From Sulfurovum sp. (lineage in GTDB: Bacteria; Campylobacterota; Campylobacteria; Campylobacterales; Sulfurovaceae): a DNA stretch of 5,276 nucleotides. Positions 1 through 5,276 of this stretch are shown here, piece by piece. The translations under genes and the position numbers were made by a program. The DNA lies in assembly GCA_027038155.1 (NCBI GenBank), contig JALVXW010000003.1, positions 1-5,276 on the forward strand, given 5' to 3'. Numbering within the stretch: the first letter of the stretch is position 1; each line of letters starts with the position of its first letter. The notes below the pieces were generated by a model. The model ran no database searches, was not told the DNA's origin, and worked only from the letters and a program-made list of their open reading frames with translations.

Positions 1-24
1 GTAAAATGATAAATATTAGTAAGC

Positions 25-47
25 TTTAAGTGATATTCCGATAAAAT
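25..47 (+). promoter_or_regulatory. Candidate sigma70-type promoter for the rpmH cluster
   Basis: A TAAAAT hexamer at 42-47 matches five of six bases of the TATAAT -10 consensus and would start transcription near 53-55, leaving a leader of about 50 bases before rpmH. A TTTAAGT stretch at 25-31 resembles the T-rich element reported upstream of Campylobacter -10 boxes, but it lies only 10 bases before the hexamer, too close for a normal -35 box. A second TAAAAT at 2-7 is an alternative. No good -35 is visible, which is common in this phylum. The call is an inference from motif and position. Confidence 0.35.
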
Positions 48-102
48 CGCGTCCAAATACGGACTTGCCTTATCGCTAGCCAAATAAATATAGGAGATTG
101 GA

Positions 103-237
103 ATGAAAAGAACATACCAACCACATAATACACCGAGAAAAAGAACACACGGATTTAGAACAAGAATGAAAACAAAAAATGGTAGAAAAGTTATCTCTGC
201 TAGACGTGCAAAAGGTAGAAAAAGACTTGCAGTATAA
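103..237 (+). CDS. rpmH: 50S ribosomal protein L34
   Basis: This encodes a 44-residue protein that begins MKRTYQPH and carries the L34 hallmarks RKRTHGFR (residues 12-19) and RRAKGRKRL (residues 34-42). The length and very basic composition are exactly those of bacterial L34, a small protein of the large ribosomal subunit that sits buried in 23S rRNA. The ATG is preceded by a clear AGGAG at 92-96 with six bases of spacing, so the start is secure. It is the first gene of the rpmH-rnpA-yidC-jag-mnmE cluster, as in many bacteria. Its stop codon (TAA, 235-237) lies inside a hairpin with a T-run, so the distal genes may be transcribed less than rpmH. It is in the same reading frame as rnpA downstream. 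Confidence 0.97.
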   Translation: MKRTYQPHNTPRKRTHGFRTRMKTKNGRKVISARRAKGRKRLAV

Positions 238-246
238 GTCTTTTTT
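218..246 (+). terminator. Intrinsic terminator or attenuator hairpin at the rpmH stop codon
   Basis: The arm at 219-228 (AAAAAGACTT) pairs perfectly with 236-245 (AAGTCTTTTT), giving a 10-bp stem with a possible G-T pair at 218/246 and a 7-base loop (GCAGTAT, 229-235). The GACTT/AAGTC core is flanked by an A-run and a run of six T (241-246), the layout of a bidirectional Rho-independent terminator. The core is short and has only two G-C pairs, so termination is probably partial. The hairpin covers the end of rpmH, and a ribosome finishing rpmH would melt it. Partial termination here would make more L34 than RnpA, as the cell needs. The pairing is seen directly; the function is inferred. Confidence 0.6.
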
Positions 247-267
247 GATATATTTGGGATTACGATT

Positions 268-606
268 ATTAGCAAAATAAAACATTTTACTAGAATTCAG
301 ACAACCAAAGCGTTTAATGTAGTCTACAAAAGAGCAACAAAGGTATGGCATACGCCTTACTTTGTGCTCTTCTTCAAAAAAGATGAAGCATATAGAGTAG
401 GTTTTGTTGCTTCTAAAAAAATAGGAAATGCTGTGCACCGAAATAGGGCAAAGCGTTTGCTTAGAGCACATTTTATTGAAAATATAGATCTTATTAGTTC
501 AGGATCTTATATTTTGGTTGCAAAACCTGATTTGTTAAATCAAAACTTTTCAGAAATAAAAAAAATATATCTTCATGCACTTAAAAAGTGTGCTGCATTA
601 ACATAA
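268..606 (+). CDS. rnpA: Ribonuclease P protein component, non-canonical start codon
   Basis: RnpA is the basic protein subunit that helps the RNase P RNA bind precursor tRNAs and trim their 5' leaders. The frame shows the family pattern in order: FTRI near the N-terminus, the AFNVVYKRA helix, the FVLFFKK strand, RVGFVASKK, then the RNR signature GNAVHRNRAKRLLRAHF. No ATG, GTG, TTG or CTG occurs in frame between the rpmH stop (235-237) and the GTG at 364, and a start at 364 (80 residues) would remove the conserved N-terminal helix. The start given is therefore a best guess: ATT at 268 (112 residues, normal family length), with ATT at 265 or 259 and ATA at 250 as alternatives. A weak GGGA at 256-259 is suitably spaced for 265 or 268. 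The identity is secure but the start is not. The stop is TAA at 604-606. Confidence 0.85.
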   Translation: MSKIKHFTRIQTTKAFNVVYKRATKVWHTPYFVLFFKKDEAYRVGFVASKKIGNAVHRNRAKRLLRAHFIENIDLISSGSYILVAKPDLLNQNFSEIKKIYLHALKKCAALT

Positions 607-623
607 TTTAACATATATAACAC

Positions 624-629
624 TATACT
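624..629 (+). promoter_or_regulatory. Possible -10 element of an internal promoter before yidC
   Basis: TATACT at 624-629 matches five of six bases of the -10 consensus and lies in the 51-base spacer between rnpA and yidC, with a start point expected near 636. No recognisable -35 lies 16-18 bases upstream. Such a promoter could let yidC, jag and mnmE escape the hairpin at the rpmH stop. AT-rich spacers often contain such hexamers by chance, so this is only a suggestion. Confidence 0.28.
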
Positions 630-657
630 ATCGGATTAATAATTTAAAGGTAATACT

Positions 658-2274
658 TTGGAACAACAAGATTTAAACAGACGACTTCTCCTTGCACTTG
701 CCCTCTCCTTTTTTGTATTTATAGGATTTTCCTATCTCTCTTCTCCGCAAAAACAGAGTGTACAAAATGCAGAACAAACAACAGCAAATCATCAAACACC
801 TGTAGCTCATAAAAATGTTGCACCACAAACAGCAATAAAAGCAGTAAAAAAAGCAAACACTGCACCCATAACAACAAATAAACAAACACTTCTTGCAGAG
901 GTGACATCAGATACATTTAAAATGAGTATTGATAATTTTGGTCGTATTGTAGCATTTGAACTTTTGGAAGATAAATATAAAACAGATGATGGCAAAAACC
1001 TTCAAATACTGGGTGCGAACGAAGTAAAACCTCTAGAGGTAAGATTTTCAGATACAAGCTTAAATGAAGAGGCGTTTAATACACCTTACCGGTATGATGG
1101 TTCTATGAATGTGGATGTGACACATGGTGCACAAACACTTACTTTTGTGCAAAAACTCTCTGGCGTTACTTTGACTAAAAAAATAACGATTGAGCCTACA
1201 GGGGCATATCGTTTAGAGGTGACAACCTCTGAGGCTAAGCCCTATTTTATTACCCCTGGGCATAGACCAATGGCAGATAACTCCAGATATTTGCTGGTTC
1301 GTGGAGCATTGGCAAAGAGTAATGATAATGTTGTCTTAATTGTAGAAGATGGTAAAGCTAAAGGAAACGAAGAGGTAAAAGATGCCAAATTTGCTACTGC
1401 TTTTGACAGATATGTTGCATCTATATTTTATAATTTTAAAGAGGGTATGCATGTTTCTATTGTGAAAGAGAAAGATGACAATCCTCTTATTTTTGTAGAG
1501 GGTAAACAAAATTTACACCTTGGTGGATATATCGGACCAAAAGAGTATCATATTTTAAAGAGTATTAATCCTGAGCTTACTGATAATATTGAGTTTGGTT
1601 TTTTTACCTTTCTTTCAAGACCTTTTTATAAAGTACTGTTATGGATAGAGAGTATAGTTGGTAACTGGGGATGGGCGATTGTGCTCTTTACGCTGCTTGT
1701 AAAACTTATTTTGTTTCCTCTCTCATATAAGGGGATGATGTCTATGCAGAAGCTTAAAGATCTTGCACCTAAAATGAAAGAGCTTAAAGCAAAATATAAA
1801 GATGATCCAGCAAAAATGAATATGAAGATGATGGAGATGTATAAAAAAGAGGGAGTAAACCCTATGGGTGGTTGTTTGCCAATGCTTCTTCAAATTCCTG
1901 TCTTTTTTGCACTTTACCGTGTACTGCTAAATGCCGATGAGTTACAAGGTGCACACTGGATTCATGGCTGGATAGAGAACCTTGCAGTTGCGGATCCTTA
2001 CTATATACTTCCTGTACTTATGGGTGCATCTATGTGGTTTCAGCAAAGAATTACACCGAATAACTTTACTGATCCTCTTCAGGAAAAAATCTTTAAATGG
2101 TTCCCTGTAGGTATGGCTCTTATGTTTATTATTATGCCATTTCCATCTGGCTTGGTGCTCTATTGGGTTGTAAACAATACATTTACCATTGGACAGCAGT
2201 ATGTTATCAACAAAGCATATGCCAAACATAAAGCCAGTGCTATAGCAGCACATCATAAAGGAAAGGATAACTAA
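658..2274 (+). CDS. yidC: Membrane protein insertase YidC (Oxa1 family)
   Basis: YidC inserts and folds inner-membrane proteins, alone or with SecYEG. The 538-residue product has the Gram-negative layout: an N-terminal membrane anchor (residues about 9-27), a low-complexity Q/T/A/K linker (30-75), a periplasmic beta-rich domain (about 80-320) and the conserved C-terminal membrane domain with helices near 336-356, 404-424, 446-462 and 480-508. Landmarks include GNWGWA (335-340), the cytoplasmic helical hairpin (360-398), NPMGGCLP (401-408), DPYYILP (446-452) and PSGLVLYW (496-503). The groove Arg of E. coli YidC (R366) is replaced by Lys349, which keeps the positive charge. The start is TTG, the only possible initiator after the in-frame stop at 640-642, with AAAGG at 646-650 seven bases upstream. 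The stop overlaps the jag start by one base. No yidD gene separates it from rnpA. Confidence 0.97.
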   Translation: MEQQDLNRRLLLALALSFFVFIGFSYLSSPQKQSVQNAEQTTANHQTPVAHKNVAPQTAIKAVKKANTAPITTNKQTLLAEVTSDTFKMSIDNFGRIVAFELLEDKYKTDDGKNLQILGANEVKPLEVRFSDTSLNEEAFNTPYRYDGSMNVDVTHGAQTLTFVQKLSGVTLTKKITIEPTGAYRLEVTTSEAKPYFITPGHRPMADNSRYLLVRGALAKSNDNVVLIVEDGKAKGNEEVKDAKFATAFDRYVASIFYNFKEGMHVSIVKEKDDNPLIFVEGKQNLHLGGYIGPKEYHILKSINPELTDNIEFGFFTFLSRPFYKVLLWIESIVGNWGWAIVLFTLLVKLILFPLSYKGMMSMQKLKDLAPKMKELKAKYKDDPAKMNMKMMEMYKKEGVNPMGGCLPMLLQIPVFFALYRVLLNADELQGAHWIHGWIENLAVADPYYILPVLMGASMWFQQRITPNNFTDPLQEKIFKWFPVGMALMFIIMPFPSGLVLYWVVNNTFTIGQQYVINKAYAKHKASAIAAHHKGKDN

Positions 2275-3119
2275 TGAGAAAGGTTGAAGCACCGACACTT
2301 GAAGCTGCTTATACAAAAGCAGCTACAGTGTTAGAATGTTCTATTTCTGAACTTCAGTATGAAGTTGTGCAACATCCTACCAATGGTATTTTAGGGTTTA
2401 TGAAAAAAAATGCTATTATTGTTGCTACATGTAAAAAGAAATCTTCTTCTACTGCTTCTGTCAAAGAGATCTCTTCTGGTGTTGAGCCTGTATCACACGA
2501 GAATGTTGTTGCTACTGAAATAGTTGCAGCGATAAAAGAAGAGAACTCTTATGATGCTGTTGTGGTAAAAGAAGATGCCATTGTTAATACGTTTTTTGAT
2601 AGTGATGATAGTGCTAAAGATATAACTGAAGAGAATCAAGAGGATATTGTATATGATGAGTTGGCACTTTTGATCGAAAACCAACTAAAAGACCTCTTGG
2701 ATAAATCCTGTTTTGATATTGATATTGTAGAGGTAGATGTAAGGGATAATACGGCACTCATATTTATAGATGGTGAAGATGCGGCACTGCTTATTGGTAA
2801 AGAGGGGTATCGGTATAATGCACTCTCTTATATGTTATTTAATTGGCTTCATGCAAGATATGAACTTTTTATCAAACTTGAAATAGCAGAGTTTTTGACA
2901 AAACAGCAAGAGATGATACGTCACTATTTGTTGCCCGTGATTGAAAATGTAGAGAAAAGAGGTAGAGCCAAAACACGTTTTTTAGATGGTATTTTGGTAC
3001 AAATTGCACTTGAACAGCTACGAGAGAAGTTTCCTAATAAATATGTTGCTGTAAAAACAAGTCGTGATGGCAAAAAGTTTGTTGTCATTAATGAGTTTAA
3101 TACAAAGCTAGATGCATAA
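2274..3119 (+). CDS. jag: Jag/KhpB-type KH-domain RNA-binding protein
   Basis: This 281-residue protein is the usual partner encoded after yidC (called SpoIIIJ-associated protein, KhpB or EloR in Firmicutes), an RNA-binding protein probably linked to envelope growth. Residues 1-55 form the Jag-N domain, with the HPTNGILGFMKKNA segment (34-47). Residues about 56-130 are a variable, acidic, low-complexity linker. Residues about 145-205 form a KH fold with the GxxG-type loop IGKEG (174-178). The C-terminal part (206-281) sits where R3H normally lies and contains RFLDG and FPNKYVAVKT, but I see no Arg-x3-His signature, so R3H is degenerate or replaced. The ATG overlaps the yidC stop (TAATG) and has AGGAAAGGA at 2259-2267, so translation is likely coupled. 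The stop lies 8 bases inside mnmE. Confidence 0.92.
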   Translation: MRKVEAPTLEAAYTKAATVLECSISELQYEVVQHPTNGILGFMKKNAIIVATCKKKSSSTASVKEISSGVEPVSHENVVATEIVAAIKEENSYDAVVVKEDAIVNTFFDSDDSAKDITEENQEDIVYDELALLIENQLKDLLDKSCFDIDIVEVDVRDNTALIFIDGEDAALLIGKEGYRYNALSYMLFNWLHARYELFIKLEIAEFLTKQQEMIRHYLLPVIENVEKRGRAKTRFLDGILVQIALEQLREKFPNKYVAVKTSRDGKKFVVINEFNTKLDA

Positions 3120-4452
3120 TACCATCGCAGCTATCGCCACTGCTCATGGTGTCTCTTCTATCTCTATTATTAGAGTAAGTGGAGAGGCAGCTTTGTCTGT
3201 TGCACATAAAATTTCAAAACGAGAAACCATTACTCCTCGTTATGCCCATCTTACCTCACTTTATAATGCCGATGATAATCTTGTCGATCAGGCTATTATG
3301 ATCTATTTTGCTGCACCTTACTCATTTACTGGAGAAGAGATAGTTGAGTTTCAGTGTCATGGTGGCATGATAGTTGCACAAGAGATACTGGATACGATAC
3401 TCTCTTTTGGGGTAAGACTCGCTGAGCCTGGAGAGTTCTCTAAAAGAGCTTTTTTAAATGGCAAGATAGACCTTAGTGAAGCTGAAGCTATCTCTAAACT
3501 CATAGAAGCCAAATCTGTAGATGCTGCTAAAATTTTGGCAAAACAGATGAAGGGTGAACTCAAAATTTTTGTAGAGGAGAGCAGAGAGGCACTTTTACGC
3601 TCTTTGGCATACTCTGAGGTGATGATAGATTATGCTGAAGAGGATATCCCTGATGATATTATGCAAAGTATTGTGGCTCAGCTTGATGCACTCACGCAAA
3701 AGATAGAACAGATAGTTGATGCCAGTCATAGACGTAGAGGGCTTATAGAGGGATTTAAAGTGGCTATTGTGGGTAAGCCAAATGTAGGAAAGAGTTCACT
3801 GCTTAATGCACTGCTCTCTTACGATAGAGCGATTGTTTCAGATATTGCCGGTACAACACGAGATACAATTGAAGAGCAGGTGCGTATTGGTTCGCATATG
3901 ATACGACTTGTTGATACTGCTGGCATACGTGATTCTGAAGATACTATAGAGAAGATAGGTATAGAGCGTTCTCTCTCCTCTATAGAAGATGCCGATGTGG
4001 TTGTTGCACTCTTTGATCTCTCTCGTCCTTTTGACGAAGAGGATGCAAAAATAGTATCTATTTTAAAGAGTTTGCAAGAGAAGCATATTATTGTAGCACT
4101 CAATAAAACTGATTTGGAACGAAAATTGGTACTAGAGCATATGGAGGCGTACGATACAGTAGAGGTAAGTGCCAAAAAGGCATTTGTCAAATTGACAGAA
4201 AAGTTGGAAAAACTTTTTGATACTATTGGTGAAGGAGAGGAGCTTATGCTTATCTCAGCAAGACAGATAGAGGCTGTGCAACAGGCAAAAAAATCTATTT
4301 TAGAAGCAAAAGAGCCATTACTCAATGGTGAGTTGGAGTTCTTTTCCTATCATCTCCAAGAGGCAGTAAAGGCTATCTCTTCCATATCCAAACCTTATGA
4401 CAATGAAGAGATACTCGATAAGATGTTTGGTGAATTTTGTTTGGGAAAATAA
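3112..4452 (+). CDS. mnmE: tRNA uridine-5-carboxymethylaminomethyl(34) synthesis GTPase MnmE
   Basis: With MnmG (not in this window), MnmE builds the cmnm5/nm5 modification on wobble uridine 34 of tRNAs reading NNA and NNG codons. The 446 residues match the family length. Residues 1-118 are the folate-binding dimerisation domain (TIAAIATAHG, RVSG), followed by the helical domain with GKIDLSEAEA (117-126). The inserted G domain has G1 GKPNVGKS (221-228; Asn224 is the potassium-coordinating position), the TTRD of switch I (248-251), DTAG (268-271), Glu280 at the place of catalytic Glu282 of E. coli, NKTD (331-334) and SAK (353-355). It ends in the CxGK motif CLGK, with Cys443 equivalent to the functional C-terminal Cys. 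The start matches the family N-terminus. It overlaps jag by 8 bases and has no clear Shine-Dalgarno, pointing to coupling with jag. Confidence 0.97.
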   Translation: MHNTIAAIATAHGVSSISIIRVSGEAALSVAHKISKRETITPRYAHLTSLYNADDNLVDQAIMIYFAAPYSFTGEEIVEFQCHGGMIVAQEILDTILSFGVRLAEPGEFSKRAFLNGKIDLSEAEAISKLIEAKSVDAAKILAKQMKGELKIFVEESREALLRSLAYSEVMIDYAEEDIPDDIMQSIVAQLDALTQKIEQIVDASHRRRGLIEGFKVAIVGKPNVGKSSLLNALLSYDRAIVSDIAGTTRDTIEEQVRIGSHMIRLVDTAGIRDSEDTIEKIGIERSLSSIEDADVVVALFDLSRPFDEEDAKIVSILKSLQEKHIIVALNKTDLERKLVLEHMEAYDTVEVSAKKAFVKLTEKLEKLFDTIGEGEELMLISARQIEAVQQAKKSILEAKEPLLNGELEFFSYHLQEAVKAISSISKPYDNEEILDKMFGEFCLGK

Positions 4453-4469
4453 GTTAAAACATGTATAAT
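4441..4469 (+). promoter_or_regulatory. Sigma70-type promoter for the lipoprotein gene
   Basis: A perfect TATAAT at 4464-4469 is preceded by TTGGGA at 4441-4446 (four of six matches to TTGACA) at exactly 17 bases. The -35 lies inside the last codons of mnmE. Transcription would begin near 4475-4477, giving a leader of about 20 bases that contains AAAGGGA (4484-4490) before the ATG at 4495. This is the best promoter in the window and implies that the lipoprotein gene is expressed separately from the mnmE operon. No activity data are available. Confidence 0.62.
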
Positions 4470-4494
4470 AGCCAAATAGTTATAAAGGGAAAAA

Positions 4495-5124
4495 ATGAAA
4501 ACGATAGTGATTAGAGTGTTAGGCACAGGTATGCTTTTTATGTTCTTTTCAGGATGTGTTTCCAGACATGCCTCCATATTGGTGCCCAACAGGAGTGGTA
4601 TGGAAGCAGTCATAGATGAAGATGATGTCGATATTAGTGACCTTGATGAAAATCTTACAGAAACTGAGATGATGATAGAAGAAGAGGGAGAAGAGAAACT
4701 GCAACGTATGCCTTTCCCAGCAGAGGAGTATTATAGGTTGCCTAGAGTAGGAAAAGGTACGGTAAAAGGTAGCGTTTTTGTTAAAGATTTGTATAACGAG
4801 AAGGTATTGGGTAGGGGTACAAGACTCTACTTGAACCCCTACACTTCTTACTCTGAGCAGTGGTATGAAGAGAGTTATTTGGGTGGACATAAGCTAGCAA
4901 AACCAGACGCAAGACTCTTTAACTATCTACGTTTTACTGCTGCCAATGAGGAGGGTGATTTTGCATTTTATGGTGTACCCAGTGGGAGCTATTATCTTAT
5001 AGGAACTGTTAAGTGTGCCCAGCAGTGTGGATTTGAAAATGAACAAAATATCCGTATCGCCAAAAAGATAACCATACATGGAAATCAGGTAATCAAAGAG
5101 GAGTTGACCAGACCTATTAAGTAG
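4495..5124 (+). CDS. Predicted outer-membrane lipoprotein with acidic linker and beta-sandwich domain
   Basis: The function is not known to me. The 209 residues begin with a lipoprotein signal peptide: MKTIVIR, a hydrophobic stretch, then the lipobox FSGC with Cys21 as the expected lipidation site. Val at +2 is not the Asp inner-membrane retention signal, so outer-membrane placement is likely. Residues 38-69 are strongly acidic (an Asp/Glu-rich stretch), a likely extended linker. From about 87 the pattern GTVKGSVFVKD ... GDFAFYGVPSGSYYLIGTV resembles carboxypeptidase-regulatory or transthyretin-like beta-sandwich domains found in envelope proteins. A CAQQC pair (Cys174, Cys178) could form a disulfide. 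The start has AAAGGGA four bases upstream and its own promoter. The stop is 11 bases from the end of the convergent gene. The lipoprotein call is firm; the domain resemblance is moderate. Confidence 0.85.
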   Translation: MKTIVIRVLGTGMLFMFFSGCVSRHASILVPNRSGMEAVIDEDDVDISDLDENLTETEMMIEEEGEEKLQRMPFPAEEYYRLPRVGKGTVKGSVFVKDLYNEKVLGRGTRLYLNPYTSYSEQWYEESYLGGHKLAKPDARLFNYLRFTAANEEGDFAFYGVPSGSYYLIGTVKCAQQCGFENEQNIRIAKKITIHGNQVIKEELTRPIK

Positions 5125-5126
5125 CC

Positions 5127-5157
5127 AAGAGGGTCTTATCTTTTGGGATAAGCTCTT
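5127..5157 (+). terminator. Bulged hairpin between convergent genes, possible terminator
   Basis: CTTATC (5135-5140) pairs with GATAAG (5147-5152) around a TTTTGG loop, and AAGAG (5127-5131) pairs with CTCTT (5153-5157), leaving GGT (5132-5134) bulged. This gives 11 pairs directly after the lipoprotein stop. The downstream T content is poor (TCTAACTCTTT), so it is a weak terminator at best, or simply an RNA 3'-end structure. It overlaps the last codons of the - strand gene and could act on both transcripts. Confidence 0.4.
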
Positions 5158-5276
5158 TCTAACTCTTTATAGAGTGCTTCTGGCGTAACCTCTTTGGCTT
5201 CCAAAATACTCTGCATTGTAACATTGTCTTCTTGATTATTCCATATTTTAATGTAAGATCCCTCTTTGTAGCCGTG
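5136..5276 (-). CDS. C-terminal end of an unidentified protein (partial, 5' end outside window)
   Basis: Read on the - strand, positions 5276 down to 5136 are open for 46 codons and end in TAA (5138-5136). The translation starts HGYKEGSYIKIWNNQ at the window edge, continues MQSILEAKEVTPEAL and ends in KELERAYPKR. The composition is that of a soluble protein: a probable beta segment (YIKIWN) followed by amphipathic helices (SILEAKEV, EALYKELERAY) and a basic tail. Codon choice (AAA, GAA, GAG, AGA, TAT) is like the neighbours. The stop lies just past the lipoprotein stop, the spacing expected of a real convergent pair, and no + strand gene explains this stretch. I do not recognise the family and assign no function; the gene continues beyond the window. 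Confidence 0.7.
   Translation of the reverse strand, partial: HGYKEGSYIKIWNNQEDNVTMQSILEAKEVTPEALYKELERAYPKR

Noticed and set aside
51..64. Small hairpin GTCC-AAATAC-GGAC in the rpmH leader
   Set aside because: Only four base pairs, with no extension or T-run; expected by chance.
70..78. TTATCGCTA as a DnaA box near rpmH
   Set aside because: It lacks the CACA half of the consensus and has no neighbouring boxes, so there is no support for an origin here.
245..280. Alternative rnpA origin: TTG at 245 or 254 in another frame followed by a -1 shift near the AAAA at 274-277
   Set aside because: The alternative frame stops at TAA 278-280, and no proper slippery heptamer or downstream structure is visible. 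A rare start codon or a sequencing error is simpler.
364..606. rnpA starting at GTG 364 (80 residues)
   Set aside because: It would delete the conserved N-terminal helix and first strand of RnpA, although the upstream codons clearly encode them.
598..615. Direct repeat TTAACATA (598-605 and 608-615) around the rnpA stop
   Set aside because: Eight bases in an AT-rich spacer with two copies only; no known role.
3819..4325. Long - strand open frame opposite mnmE, and similar antisense frames elsewhere
   Set aside because: The + strand mnmE has full family motifs; the antisense translation is Ser-rich and without recognisable domains, a typical shadow.
5162..5175. Hairpin ACTCT-TTAT-AGAGT
   Set aside because: A five-pair stem inside the - strand coding region with no T-run; probably chance.
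1..5276. Mobile element, CRISPR array, defence or other novel multi-gene system
   Set aside because: No transposase, repeats, integrase or spacer-like array is present; the genes form a conserved housekeeping cluster plus a lipoprotein gene and a partial convergent gene.

Overview
This AT-rich window looks like chromosomal DNA from a Campylobacterota (Epsilonproteobacteria), most likely a Sulfurovum-like lineage. The gene order and protein features fit: L34, RNase P protein, a Lys-type YidC, a Jag whose C-terminal segment lacks the R3H signature, and MnmE. The phylum call is fairly secure; the genus is an inference from sequence style and cannot be proven here. I see no mobile element, CRISPR array, rRNA or tRNA, and no gene-free stretch over 300 bases.

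Layout. Positions 1-102 are a non-coding leader with a possible sigma70-type -10 element. Then come five co-directional housekeeping genes on the + strand: rpmH (103-237), rnpA (about 268-606), yidC (658-2274), jag (2274-3119) and mnmE (3112-4452). The last three overlap by 1 and 8 bases. After mnmE, a separate promoter (TTGGGA, 17 bp, TATAAT) drives a small acidic lipoprotein gene (4495-5124). The window closes with the 3' end of a convergent gene on the - strand (5136-5276), 11 bases away, with a bulged hairpin across the junction.

How the genes work together. L34 and RnpA belong to ribosome assembly and tRNA 5' maturation. YidC inserts membrane proteins, and Jag is its usual genomic companion, with a KH RNA-binding fold. 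MnmE modifies the wobble uridine of certain tRNAs. This is the classic conserved translation and membrane-biogenesis cluster; the lipoprotein seems to be an independent envelope gene.

The least ordinary part is the rpmH-rnpA junction. A 10-bp hairpin ending in a T-run spans the rpmH stop codon. The rnpA frame is the same frame as rpmH and contains no ATG, GTG, TTG or CTG before a point deep inside the conserved RnpA domain. RnpA must therefore start at a rare codon (ATT/ATA) or be made by some other route. The yidD gene usually found between rnpA and yidC is also absent. I found no previously undescribed multi-gene system.
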